A stretch of DNA of 64,000 nucleotides, taken from assembly GCF_963678635.1 (NCBI RefSeq), contig NC_087066.1:16415949-16479948 (forward strand). The letters run 5' to 3'. Below the pieces are notes generated by a model that saw only the letters and a program-made list of their open reading frames with translations, was not told the origin of the DNA and searched no databases. The stretch comes from Symsagittifera roscoffensis. Lineage: Eukaryota; Xenacoelomorpha; Acoela; Convolutidae. The position numbers and the translations under genes are program-made. Position 1 is the stretch's first letter. Every line of letters begins with the position of its first letter. Of this stretch, positions 24,345 to 36,262 are shown piece by piece.

Positions 24345-24410
24345 TTTGATCGCAGAACAAGACTGCTCGCATCGAAGCCTTGATGCGAGCAGTCTTGTTC
24401 TGCGATCAAA
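24345..24410. repeat. perfect 29-bp hairpin with 8-base loop (copy 2)
   Basis: This is the same hairpin as at 18015-18080, carried in the second duplication copy without any change in stem or loop. Confidence 0.95.
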
Positions 24411-25651
24411 ATTGTTCTAACATAAGTTGAGGCCAACTTAATGGTTAAATTGGATCATGATAAGAAGAAAATTATAATTACATGACTTGGTCTTCGATAT
24501 AGCTTGGGTGCAGAACGTTCCAATTTGGGGGTCCACATTTTTTACAAAAAAAAATTAACGTCGTTAATTGTTATCTAAGAAAAAATTCAAAAATTTCATC
24601 GTTTTGCCTTAACATGACCATTCTTGGAAATACTCCCAATTAAAAACTGAGACGAATTTTTCTGGAACTGTTTTTTGCAAGTTAAGAGGGTTTGAAAAAT
24701 GCCAATTTTGCGTAATTGATGCGCGCATTGTTTCCAGTTTTCTTTTACTCATAGCGTATGCTTTGGGTTAAAACGGCTCAGAAATCAGTTCATAAACCAA
24801 AAAATAATCTGTTACTAACTGAGAAATTAAGCATTTTGTACTTGACATTTCGGAACGGATGAAAGATTTAGCAGATAAAAAGATAAAAGAAGTGATTTTT
24901 TTAATGATATATTTTTTCTACAATTTATTTGTTTTTTTTTGTTGAAATCTTTGCAACCGTTTGCTTTTTGAGAACATCTAACAGATTGTTGGAAACCCTA
25001 ATTTAATTTTTTAAAACAATCAAAAATTTGAGAAATTTTTTGTTGATATTCGATTGGATAGAATCCATGAAATAGAAAAAAATATTATGAAACTAATGCA
25101 AAATCGAGAAAACCGCTGCTGATATCTTGCTTGTAGCAAGAAATTCTGCAAAAATACCCATTACATTAGCATGTTTGTTCTCAATTTCTAATATTCCGAA
25201 CAACAATAATACTGAAATACAGAAACTTAATATGTACCTTAATCAAATTACACAGAGGCTGTTGCAATTGGCAAACCTCAACAAAAAATAGCAACCTTGA
25301 ACTTTCAAATGCAGAAGTATAGAAATAATGAAAGCTTTGAAAAACAATGAATTTCCTTCCAACGGAATTTAATCTGCCAACCCACAGAGTCTTATTTTCA
25401 TTACTGAACCAAATCACCTTAAACTCTGAAAAACAGCCAACAAGAAAGCGGTTGAAATACATGCTATTAAATTGGCGAATACATCTGAGCAGTACATATT
25501 CTGAATCTCAACAGCAATTCTTTGAGCTCTAATTTTTCAGTTAGTTCGGAGAAAGAAATGATTCGTAGTTTGAAGTATGCGTTTGTTTGTGCAATAAATA
25601 TCTAATAGCTTTAAGCTTCTTTAAAGGGAGAGTGTTTCGAATACAACACAA

Positions 25652-26205
25652 ACAAGACTGCTCGTATCAGGGCGAAGCCCTGAAAGTTCCGACTGCCTAT
25701 TAACGTTTATGGAGCAGTAATAACATAACAGCATAAAAAAATTAAATGAAATAAAATATTATGAAAAACGTGTTTTATAAAATTTGAAAATTTTTCTATG
25801 AAAATCATCCCCCCACACGCCGTATAAAGTACAAAACAATAGATTTCGCTCCTTGTATCAAATCAATTATGGCAAATAAGCTTCTTTCAACCAATTTGGA
25901 ACGATTTCTAAGACGGATTAAATCTCCGCTTATTACGCGTTAATAGCGCGAATTATATCTCGCGTTAATTGTCCCAAATTGGTCAAAATGGCAAATGGCA
26001 ATCTTTAAACCCTCATAACTTTACGAAAAATGGTCACAGGTGAAATATCTTTTCAAATTTAAGCTCAAGACAACAATAGCTTTCGAATGATATAAAAAAA
26101 TTCCGTCAAAAATGGCTAGTTAAAAAGTCGAAATTTGTCTGAAGAAAAAAAACCCACCCCGAGCACAAATATTCCGTTACTTTCGTATCGAAAGTCGTCG
26201 GAACA
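25652..26205 (-). mobile_element. hairpin-ended element, CAAGACTGCTCG family (duplicate of 19325-19876)
   Basis: This element was carried along by the segmental duplication. It starts ACAAGACTGCTCG, has the hairpin TCAGGGCGAAGCCCTGA about 15 bases in, and ends CGGAACA. Near the right end a GTC triplet is duplicated (AAAGTCGTCGGAACA) relative to the first copy. No coding content. Confidence 0.7.
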
Positions 26206-26969
26206 ATAATCGCGAGCATATTGTACGGTGGACCTAAGACAATAGCGGCTCGCTATTTTTTCAAAAGCTTCTAATTTAATTGTTTTCCAATCAAGTTTTG
26301 GAAGTTTTGATTACTTTTTGTCTAACATAGCCAAAAAACAGTAGGAACAAAGTCAATGAATGCAAAGAAGCGTACTTAATTCTTTGAAAATAAAACTTCA
26401 ACTTTCGAATTTCAGAGTAAAAATATCTTGAATTAAAGTTCTTTGAATTTCAGGAACTTTTAATGATTGACACTTTGTTGATAAAAATCAGTGAGAGAAA
26501 ACTGGATCAAAATTTTTTTCTGCTAGAAAATCTGAACATAAAAATCCACTTTCGAGGCCCACCAAGATCCGTGCTTGTTGCTTGAGGGTGAAGCAACATT
26601 ACCCAGCCCAAAAAAATAATTAAAAAATTGCATGTTGTTCTTAAGCAGGGGCACAACAGCAGCTGTGATGAGCTGTACAGTTCGTATTTTGGTCCTTTCC
26701 CTCGTTGATAAATTATCTTATAAAATTAAATGTCGTTCACGTTTTTGGGTACCTTTACTGTTCGATAGTGGATTTTGCCTTCCTTTAAACAAAAATAAAT
26801 AAGCTGAATTGAAAAAGAAATCAAGTCAAATCATGAAAAGTCAACTTTGAGCGGAAACAAATTCCAGACAAAATTTACAGAGACGAAGCTGTGCTTCGCA
26901 AACACTTGCGAGAACACACCAAAAAGCAGCTCTAGTAAGTGAAATAAGAAAAAGTAGAAATAAGCATCG

Positions 26970-27120
26970 AATTATTAAGAACTCGGCTACGTGTAAGATT
27001 CGAATTTGCGACCTTGCAACATTGAGTCTACCCAGCCACAGATGCTTTAATTCCACAAAATTAGCCACTAATAACCAAGCTACAGCTACGCATGCTAATG
27101 AATTGCCAATTTGATACCGT
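26970..27120 (-). repeat. tRNA-like SINE candidate (copy 2)
   Basis: This is the duplicate of 20640-20790. On the minus strand AAGGTCGCAAATTCGAATC resembles a Pol III B box with its flanking T-arm, and GTGGCTGGGTAGAC lies about 20 bases before it. No full tRNA fold is supported. ORF 26841-27176 overlaps it and is not considered a gene. Confidence 0.35.
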
Positions 27121-27831
27121 AAAAGGGGCACCAAATGCAAAAGACACAATTTTGCAAGTAATAAATTGGAAAGCATAAAGCCAAATTATGTATAAATTAT
27201 GCATTTCAAAAAAGTTTGCGAGGTAAATTCAGTTGGAAAATTTTTGAAATCGAGCCTTTGTATCATTGTACTGCTATTTAAAACAATAAACTTTTTTCGG
27301 TTCATTTGATGAATTAAAAATGCATCAACTGTGTTAACTTTAACTTATCAAATATTAAAGAACATATGACATTATACTGTTACCACAGTCTACCGATTCA
27401 AAAATGCACCAAAGTAGCACTTTTATCTGCGACTTAGGTTGGGGGAAAAAGAAAGTTCGTACTAATACAGCCAATTCGCAAAAATAATCACGACCTACAT
27501 AAGAGTCTTCGCCACGTTTATCGACTCTTAATCATTTACGACAGAAGTTATCCAAATAATTTTTACTAAGAAAGTTTCGAAATAATAAATCACTAACAAT
27601 GTTTTAGACTTCACACGGTGACAAATCAGACTTATGGAAAGCCTCAGATGTTTAGACAAAAACACGCTGACGAAAACAACAATGTATACAGCTTAGCAGT
27701 CAGCACTGCTCTTGCTGTTATCGGCTTACAACTTAGTGACTAAAAGTAATGCTTGTTGAATAAAAAAAGCTTCTTCAAATGTTAGAAGAGTCTTCAAAAT
27801 AGATAAAGAAAAATAAAATTCGAACAGATAA

Positions 27832-30135
27832 TCAAAACTCATACATCAAATCGGATATAACACTACAAAGTTTTCTGTTTCTAAAATAGTTATTCAGTTC
27901 GCCTTTCGTAATCCAGGCGAACATATCATTTGCACTTTCAAAATGAGTTTCATAATTCACGAGGAAAATAAATTCGTTCACGCCTGTTACATCACTGTTC
28001 AGTTGAAGTTTTTCTCTCGCATTCTTTGAAAGATTTCTTTTAACAATCGCATTTGGGGCGTTGCTCCAAAATCTTGCTCTAATTGAAGTTCCACAATTTT
28101 GTATCAAACATCTTTCGGCAGCTATTCGTAAGCTCTCCCCTTCTTGTAAATTAGTACTTGGCAGAATATACTGGTTCTCCGAGCACGTTTCATCTTTTAT
28201 CGCCAGGACAAGTTTCTGAGATAGTTTTTTGTTCAGTGATTTCGGATCGCTTTCTTCGTCCGTAGTTCGACTTGCTGGTTTGAATATGTCAAACTTTTGC
28301 TTTTGGGCAATTTCGAAATCTCTGGCTGTGACTATGTTCTTGGCGCTACTAAAATGAACAAAATAGTAATTTAATTTGGTCAAGTATGAAAACAATCAGA
28401 CGACCCAAAGGATAACAGATGTAGTCTCGTACACAACAAGATCAGAAATTGGAGCCAAACATGCTTAACTATATCTGATTTAAATTCTTCACTATTCGGT
28501 ATTCCCCAGAGTCAACAAGAGAGTATTGATTTTTGTTCCGACTTTCGATACCAAAGCAACGGAATATTTGTGCTCGGGGTGGGTTTTTTTTTTCTTCAGA
28601 CAAATTTCGACTTTTTAACTAGCCATTTTTGACGGAAGTTTTTTAGATCATTCGAAAGGTATTGTTGTACTGAGCTCAAATTTGAAAAGATATTTCACCT
28701 GTGATCATTTTTCGTGAAGTTACAGGGGTTTAAAGATTGCCATTTTGGCCAATTTGGGACAATTAACGCGCGATATATTTCGCGCTATTAACGCGTAAGC
28801 GGAGAGTTAATCCATCTTAGAAATAGTTCCAACTTGGTTGAAAGAAGCTTAATTGCCATAATTGGTTTGTTACAAGGAGCGAAATCTATCCTTTTGTACT
28901 TTATATGGCGTGTGGGGGGATGATTTTCATTAAAAAATTTCACATTTTAGAAGAAAAAAAAATTGTTTTATTTCATTGAATTTTTTAATGATATTACTGC
29001 TCAATAATCCTTAAAAGGCAGTCGGAACATTCAGGGCTTCGCCCTGATACGAGCAGTCTTGTATAATTTATCAATCAATCGGGCATTAGCAAGTCCCGCA
29101 AAACAATTCAAAGTCAGAAGTGTTTTGCGTCAAACTTCCTACAATTCTAATATTTCTACATTCAGCCAATCAATTTCATGGAAAAAACAGGGGGTGATGT
29201 GGAAGTGGGTACTGTCTCTGCTTCTCAGCCGAGCGGTTGGTAGTTTGAGGCCAACTATGACCACAAATTGCATCTAATTCTTCAGCAAGAACACTTATTA
29301 CAGTTCTCCGTGATAAGCTGAACAGCTCGTATAATGGTCCTTTTCGCGATAGAAAAATGGTCTTACTCATGAACACATGAATATAGTGAGAAATTGTACC
29401 TTTTCTGTTTGAGTGCTAATTCGTGGTCTGCCAGTTTGCTCTTCTCTATTTCCATCTCATTCCTGTATATTTGAAATCTCTCCTGCAGATCACTCACTTC
29501 ACTCGAGATACGCGGAAACCTATCATTTAACATAATCAAAATTTTGATACGCAAAGTTTTAAATTTTGCAACGCTAACAAGTTTTAACCAATCAAAAACA
29601 AATATCGTTTTTTAAAAACTTGTTTATTTAACAAATTAGTATGGGGGAATCCCTCGTGCCAGAAAAGCCGATTGGCCCAGTTATCTTTGCCAATCAGAGT
29701 TCAAAACGTGATTTTTTGGTCAAAACTTAAAAAAAAACACCTGAAAACTTATTTTGCCTGTTTTTCGAAAATTTGCGCTGAAAATTTGGTCGAAATAGGG
29801 TCTTTGCTATGATTACGGAGATCTCGGAACTTCAATTTAGTGAAGAACGATCATAACAGTATCACCTGTATCCAAAACAACAGTCCACCTGAAACACGAC
29901 TCATTTTATTACTTTAAAAAACTGCACAGCTGATATTGAAATGATAGTACAACATTTCTGCAGTATCTCATTAAAGTCTTGATATTAAAGAGTTCATAAT
30001 AATATACCTGGTGAGTAACACAGACACTCTGATTGGCCAACTCAGATATCGTGTCGATGTGGGCTGTGATTTAACTATGGGCAGACTACTTGACCGCCTT
30101 ACGAACAAATTTAAAGTGTGCGTCGCTCTTTTCAT
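27832..30135 (-). CDS. MRPL46: mitochondrial large-subunit ribosomal protein mL46, intact, 3 exons
   Basis: Exons: 30008-30135 (ATG at 30135), 29400-29519 and 27832-28348. Donors are CAG|GTATAT and AAAAG|GTACAA; acceptors are GATAG|G and TTTTAG|T. Both introns are phase 2 and the coding total is 765 bases (254 aa; the human protein is about 280). Residues 1-43 form an Arg/Ser-rich, acid-poor mitochondrial presequence (MKRATHTLNLFVRRSSSLPI...). Residues 44-82 match the family's N-terminal helix region (EMEIEKSKLADHELA, compare IEIERSLYSDHEL in human). Residues 120-254 carry the NUDIX-like domain, with LNKKLSQKLVLAI, ILPSTNLQEGESLRIAAER and a C-terminal WITKGELNNYF. The family member sits in the mitochondrial 39S subunit and is not thought to hydrolyse nucleotides. 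ERGIC1 lies 670 bases upstream on the same strand. The second intron holds a 529-bp transposon insertion. A duplicate with a premature stop is at 21595-23370. An upstream non-coding exon is possible (GTAAGT donor near 30373, TTTTGCAG acceptor near 30167). Confidence 0.92.
28534..29062 (+). mobile_element. 529-bp hairpin-ended insertion in MRPL46 intron 2, empty site known
   Basis: The left duplication copy reads GAGAGTATTGATTTTATAATTTATC; here the same flanks are split by 529 bases that start TGTTCCGACTTTCG and end CGAGCAGTCTTGT. No target-site duplication longer than one ambiguous T is present. The hairpin TCAGGGCTTCGCCCTGA at 29031-29047 lies about 14 bases from the right end. With the T ambiguity the insertion can be read as falling between T and T. 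No ORF. Lack of TSD plus a subterminal hairpin near one end resembles nonautonomous Helitron2/Helentron-type elements, but the classic TC...CTRR ends are absent, so the class is inference. Confidence 0.85.
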
Positions 30136-30804
30136 TTCTTGTTCTCTTTTATTTCAATGAAGCAACTGCAAAACTGATGATAACATTTTCTCTGAAATGC
30201 AATTAATGGTTTTGCCAGCCTGAAGCAAATCTTTTGAAAAATTTAAAATTTGTTTAAAATTTTTTCAGAACTTAAATTGAACAAAATTGTTACTTGCAAA
30301 GATCAACGAACGTAAACCGTTTTAGGAACCAATTAATATACACATTAATATACATACAAATTACAATTACTTACTTCGCAAGGCACACGGATGGTAAAAT
30401 TGCATAGTTGATTACTATGCTGGCTACGGAATAATTAAGGAATACAGTACAATGATGAAACACAAAATCATAAGGGCTGGAAGCAACATTTACAAATAAT
30501 ATCAACCACAAAACCATGATAATTAATCAATTTCTAAATTTATACTTCATAAATCTCAATTCAATTGGCTTAATTTGTATTTATGTGTAACTTTTTTTTC
30601 TCAAAAGCGGTTCATTTTTTCAAAAATTCATTTTCAAATAGTTTTTTTTTCACAAGCGGTTCATTATATCTGGTTTTCATAAAAAGTCAACTGCTCGTAA
30701 AACTTTGTCACTCCATTCAACGTTTTTTTTGTGAACAGATCGTATAATTCACAATTAAATACGATTATCCATTTCTTCGACTGATCTCAAGGCAGGTCAT
30801 GTTT

Positions 30805-33174
30805 TCAACTCAATTTTCCCATCTCTATCTTCTTGAACACCTCATGTGCCGTGAACAAACATGAGTCAATGATGCCTGCTACTGTGAATGTGCCTCCCAC
30901 TATTGCACAGACGGTGGTTAGAAAGTGGTAGAATGGCTTGGCTCTGAGGGCGTACTTGACTGTGATGGGTGTGAGTTGGTACTTGAACCAGATGGCTGGC
31001 ATTATCCGCATCCCGTGCGCATTTGTCTCGAAGATCTAGAAAAAATGCCTTGAAACTATAGCGTAAAATTGTAGACATAACAGCTGTATCATAACGTTGT
31101 TTTTATTTTGAAACATGTCGCGAAAATTTCAGAGGAGAGCTGTGTAAACCACATCCGCCTCTCTTACAATACTTCGGTGCCAAAATCTTTAAAATACAGT
31201 TTTAGAAGAATAATTATCTCAACTGTAAGATGAGAAGCTTTTTTAAACCTTTTTGAGTGCTGTGAACTGGTACCCATGCAATTCGCTGTTAGTTCCCTGT
31301 CCATGTGAATACACTGTTGGCACAATCTTCAAGTGGTATTCGAAAGTCTCCTTCCCTAAATAACAAACATACTAAAATGGTTTCCTGTTATTGTATTCTA
31401 GTATAACCTAGAAACATTACATGTTGCTGTTTAAATTAAATAGACTTAGTAACACTGCAAGAATTACCTGAAAAAGTCCCTTTTGTATGATCCAGTCCAT
31501 TTAATGGCGTAAAAGAAGTGTCTTTGAGCCCGTAATGCTTCGAGATCTAAACAATCATCGCCGATTGCTGAGCTGGAAGTAAAAAGATACCATCACAGTT
31601 ATCTTTGAAATTAAAAATAAAATTCACGAAGACATGAAGGCGCTAACGTGAGATTCAAGAACTATACTATAATGGCCTTAAAAACGTATAACATACAATT
31701 TTTGGTCTCTTTAAAATACAGAATCATCGAAGTGAAACGAAAACTCAAACCCATACTTCTCGACAACGAGAAACCTTTTTCAAATTTTTTAGAACATTGA
31801 TCGACTAATAGCGCTTTCATAGGATACACTATTCGACACCATCGAAGGCCTTTATTGTTTTCCACTTCATGATGGGAGCAAGAAATGGAAATTCACTAAT
31901 TAACTTATTTGTATCGTCTTCTCTAAGCTGATTTAATAAGCCCAATGATTTAGAAAGACAAATATTTGACAATTCTGATCTCGTCTGTGCTCATGCCATC
32001 ATTTTGAAATTTAAAGAAAAAACATCATAAATCTGCAAAATTATAATATAAAGACCAAGAAAATTCAAGTTATATATAATAGGTTACCATCAAAACGAGA
32101 CAATTTGGGCTCGACAAAAATTAAATAAAATCTTACATTAGAAAGTATTGACTCTCCAAAGATGAGGTTGTGCAGCTGGTGTTTGAAGTTAACATTCTTG
32201 CCTGCCTGTTGGCTCCTCGCATGTGTTGACACGTGGAAATTACCAGAAACTTTGTTGATCTTGAACGAGGCCTCTAATCTACACCCTCTTCCATCTGGAC
32301 CCAACTTGAGTTTCTTCATGTTCTCGAAGTTGCCTACTTCATGTCTGCCCATTTCGTCCTGGATGTCTATGCCCAGAACTGGAACACAGAAAAACCTCAA
32401 TCAAATGGGAAGTTCAACGTAAAGCAATCAACGACGATAGGGTTGATGAAGCTTCCATAGACAAGATTAATTATTGTAAAAAAGCTATTTTTGGGCACCT
32501 TTTGCGAAGGTTTTGACCAAAAAATGGCGTATTTTTGGCACAGGCTTCCCCTCAAACTTGTATAAATTGCCGCTAAATGCGCTTTGGGTGGTGAGTACTC
32601 ACCCCACCCCCAAGTAAGACCGCCCCTGAGAAACGCTAGACTGACCGTCACAGTGCAGTTCTGGTAGAGATATGTCTAAGAAGACTGGGATCTGCTCCTG
32701 TTCTCCAGGATCGTCTACGTACAGGACGCTCTCTCTAGAAAGAAAACTTCGAAATCAAGCGTACGATGATATTTCATAAACAGTTGAGAATAAAGTTTAG
32801 CATCACAATAGCTGCTTAAGAAGATAATTCGAAATATCTGCAAAAAAAAATATTTAGAATTAGTTAGGTTCAAAGCAAGAAAAATTGAATATAGGATAGA
32901 AGAACATTTTAAAAAAAGAAAGTGAAAGTTCAAGTCACAAATGACTAACATTTCTGGACTAAGGAAGGCTATGAGTTCTGATGTGAACAGGAAAGCTATG
33001 AGCGCCATGCTCGATACAGATATGCATGCTCCAATGTATGTTGGCTGCGTTAGATCTTTCGGAACCTTGCGGTAGATATCGAACCTGCAAAAAAACATCA
33101 ACTTAGCCAAACTTTGCATAACAAATTGGGGAAAACTTTCAAAAAATCTCAAACCTTCGAATGTCAAACTGCAT
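30805..33174 (-). CDS. ERGIC1: ERGIC1, ER-Golgi intermediate compartment protein 1 (ERGIC-32), 7 exons
   Basis: Exons (minus strand): 33155-33174, 32950-33084, 32646-32734, 32137-32378, 31468-31546, 31249-31355, 30805-31035. All introns are GT...AG, phases agree at each junction, and the total is 903 bases (300 aa; human about 290). The start is MQFDIRRFDIYRKVPKD, nearly the family's conserved N-terminus, which fixes the 20-base first exon. A first membrane segment spans about residues 24-48 and a second about 262-286. Between them is the lumenal domain with VLGIDIQDEMGRHEVG (82-97), the INKVSGNFHVSTH signature (122-134) and ILKIVPTVY-like HLKIVPTVY (196-204). The C-terminal part has MPAIWFKYQLTPITVKY and GGTFTVAGIIDSC. 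The family cycles between ER and Golgi in complexes with ERGIC2/ERGIC3 and is linked to cargo trafficking. MRPL46 follows 670 bases downstream on the same strand. The end of the segmental duplication lies 57 bases past the stop. Confidence 0.95.
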
Positions 33175-33400
33175 ATTGTCTGTGACCTTGAGCTTAATGA
33201 TGAAGCAGACGGGAAGCTAAGCTATTTCTACAGCTAAATACATAATTACAACCTGAAAAAAAAACATCCTCGAGTTCACAATCAATCTTTTCTTGATGGA
33301 ACAATGAAAGAAACCCCACCACAACATTAGTCAGCATTGAAATTTGAGGAGCGTAAACGATTTACTTGATTTAAGTATCAAAATACGAAGGGTGTTGCCG

Positions 33401-33435
33401 GTTGCTGTGTAAGTAGCACAGAATGTTCCGACCAC
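33401..33435 (+). repeat. hairpin plus GTTCCGACC block
   Basis: GTTGCTGTGTAAGTAGCACAG forms a short stem (CTGTG/CACAG) and is followed at once by AATGTTCCGACCA. The same layout, with a different stem, is seen at the ends of the CAAGACTGCTCG elements. Relatives are at 2994-3030 and 42361-42397. Confidence 0.6.
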
Positions 33436-35739
33436 TCTAAATATAAACTTGATAAGAACTTCAGCGGTAAACATTTTTTTCCAGATTTCCGGATCGTTCT
33501 TTTATGATTAGCAGTACTGATTTGACAAGGGTTCAAATTAATCTTCAATAATTACGTATAATAGCTTATATACGTTGAAACGTTTCATTGTTCCGACCAC
33601 GAAGTAGAAAGGCGCTATGGCATAGATTTTTTCCCGAGGGATCTTGACTAAGTAAAGAAAGCTCAAAAAAGAGTCAAATAATAAAGCCCTTTCAGCTGTG
33701 ATTCGGATTCCCAAAAACAAAGATTTCAAACAAGCTGTCTGTTTTGACAAAAGTGGTCTAATTGTTTCCGTTCTTAAGACTAAATGATACCAAAATTACC
33801 AATGACCCAATGAAACTGAATTAATTATACTGCGACTGTAAACCGTTTCAGCTATTATAATCTCTCATTTTTGCTCCTTTTCAATTAATTCAATTGGCAC
33901 TTTACTAAACTATACCAAATAAGCAGTTTAGCAAAAAAGGAGAAAATTTTGCTATCGGATTTATGGATTGTTCCATTTTTCTTGAATTAGGTAAATAATA
34001 TTTACAAAAAGTGTTTGTCGTGAAATATTGAAAATTTCCAAAAATAGCAGTCTCCTTTTTGTCCTCTTGATTTCATTGGCACGGTTCCAACAGTCTGCTG
34101 GCTATTGCTAGATTTTTAAAACGTCATTATCCGTTATTGGCAAAACCATTTTTTGTTGTCAATAAATTTTTGATAAAGCATTCAAATTTATCAATGAATT
34201 TGGATCACAGTGGAATTGGTCACTTGAAATAACATATTGACTCTGAGATTATCACTTCTGTTAGACAATGACTCGGATTATCCTGTGCTACTAGCACATC
34301 AGCCGGCTACTATTGCAAGAAAGGAGTCATTCCACACCCTGCCCATAAAAAACTAAAGCGATTTATCAAAAAGCGGATAATAAAAAATATTATTAAAAAA
34401 AGGATAAAAGGCACTTATATATGAGAGATTCATACTACCCTTTCTTTTAATTGAACTCAATGTCATATTTCGCAGGTTAGTCTTCGAGGGAAAATAGAAA
34501 AAGTTTGCATTAACTAAAAATTTAGGAAATTGGTTTTTTTCGAAGGCGATAACTTTTTCTACGGAAAATAAAGCGAACCGGATTATGCAGCGATGAAGTC
34601 CAAAACCTGGTATTTCGATTGAAACACTAGTCTGAGATTTGGCAGGGTAATTTTCGATAATATTCACAAAATGTCAAAAACACCCGTCTCAAGTTCAAAC
34701 ATAGCCAAGAGATCGTTGGAAAAGAGCGCAATGAACGCAATCAGAAAAAATACTGACTTGCTTTTTGAGCGCAATGAACGCAAAATTTTGAGCGCAAAAA
34801 ACAGACTTATTTTATGAGCGCGATGAACGAATCAAAAAGAATACTGACTTGTTTGAAAAAATTTCATTTTTCTAGGTTCCAAAAAACCGTTAAAGCTTTA
34901 CGAATTTTTAGAAAAATTTATGACTGACACTTTTTTGATAAATTAACCCAATCTATTGGTAAATTTTTTATTCCGCTGGGAAATTTGCAAAATAATTAAA
35001 TAAAGTAAGCTTGAGCATAAAGACAAAGTAAAAAGAACAAGAAATCATCACGACATATGCAAGAGTCTGAACGATGTTCATCAACTGTTAAAAAATGTAA
35101 TAACCAAAAATGTAGATATTAACCATCATAGAACCCATTTAAATCGAAATGAATTGAGATAACTATTTATAAATTTCATCGATACCAATTTGTATTCCAT
35201 CAAAACCAAATTTAACTTTTTAACCAATAAGACAAAAAAATTGTTTTCCCGGATAAACTCAAACTAGCGAACTACACTCCCCTACATAAAAAAGACACAA
35301 TGAAGGCCATTAAACTTACAGGTCAAGACCAATTAACCCGGTCATGTCAAAAGAGTTTTAAAAACTTATAAAACAAATCTAAAAATAATTTAAGAGAAAA
35401 AATTTTCTTTCTCAAATTAATGATTTTCTTTCTTCATTCCTTCTTCATATACTAGAAGAATGAAAACTTGTAACAGCTGCACTTATTCGAAGGATGAACG
35501 AACAAATTAACCTTCAGAAATTAAAGCGAATATTGACATACTGTCAATTAGAGTTCTTATTAACTAGAAAAGTAATAATGATAATAATAACAGCGGTTTC
35601 TGAGATCCGCAGAGGATCTATGAAAACTATCCAGCCTGACTAAGCATAGTCCGTTTCTCCTATTTTCCACCTTCCAGACTGAGTAAATTTGTACAGCGAA
35701 ACTTTATTTTGAAACTCAAGGTCGTTTTTTTTGCGTCTA

Positions 35740-35905
35740 GAGCTTTCTCGTGGTACTAGTGCAGCCAAAATCTACCTGGCTGTGGTTGACCTGAAGCTAG
35801 AGGTCAAGTGAGAGCACGTCCTCACACACTATCATTGCCATAGCATGAGATCGCTCACAAAATCTGACGATCTCTAAGTGAACGCCTTACCACTATGCTA
35901 AATGT
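35740..35905 (-). repeat. tRNA-derived SINE candidate
   Basis: Read on the minus strand, 35901 to 35883 gives TTAGCATAGTGGTAAGGCG, very close to a tRNA D-arm and Pol III A box (TTAGCTCAGTGGTAAGG-type). The following TTCACTTAGAGATC resembles an anticodon-stem region, but the B box is not recognisable. The continuation contains GGTCAACCACAGCCAGGTAG, of no known family to me. A decayed tRNA-headed SINE is the simplest reading. Confidence 0.45.
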
Positions 35906-36199
35906 CTCTATAACGTAGAGAAAACTGAATTTTTGGTATTAAGAGCATAATTGTCCTTTTAGTAAATGAGTAGATAATGTCAAATTTTAACATAGAGGCG
36001 AAGCCGAACTTCGCACCACTTGAGATGTATTTCAGAAAAGCCACTAAATCGAAAAACAACACCATAAAAATTTCAAAATAAATACACCAGCACAAAAGAA
36101 GGTAAAATTAGCATCAGAATAAAAGTTACCAAGCGGTAGCAAAGCCGAAAATACCTAAACAGAAACCCTTGAAGCCGAAAACATTTTAAACAGAGCCAA

Positions 36200-36262
36200 A
36201 AAATGATAAAACGCCAAAAAAAACTGATAAAACGCCAAAAAAAACTGACAAAACGCCAAAAA
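36200..36262. repeat. 20-bp tandem repeat, three copies
   Basis: Three near-identical copies of a unit reading roughly TGATAAAACGCCAAAAAAAAC lie end to end. The minus-strand ORF at 36073-36267 with repeated FWRFISF words is simply the translation of this repeat. Confidence 0.8.

Larger units (their letters stand above)
23987..30748. repeat. right copy of the tandem segmental duplication (about 6.76 kb)
   Basis: It starts at CCCTGAGCTCAAATTT and ends at CGTATAAT (30741-30748), 57 bases past the ERGIC1 stop codon in the transcription direction. It is longer than the left copy mainly because of the 529-base insert at 28534-29062, partly offset by a deletion near 27535. It carries the intact MRPL46. 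The junction between copies is at 23986/23987, where no long homology is shared with the outer flanks. Confidence 0.92.

Noticed and set aside
32162-32422. 86-aa plus-strand ORF
   Set aside because: It is antisense to ERGIC1 exon 4, whose minus-strand frame clearly matches the family.
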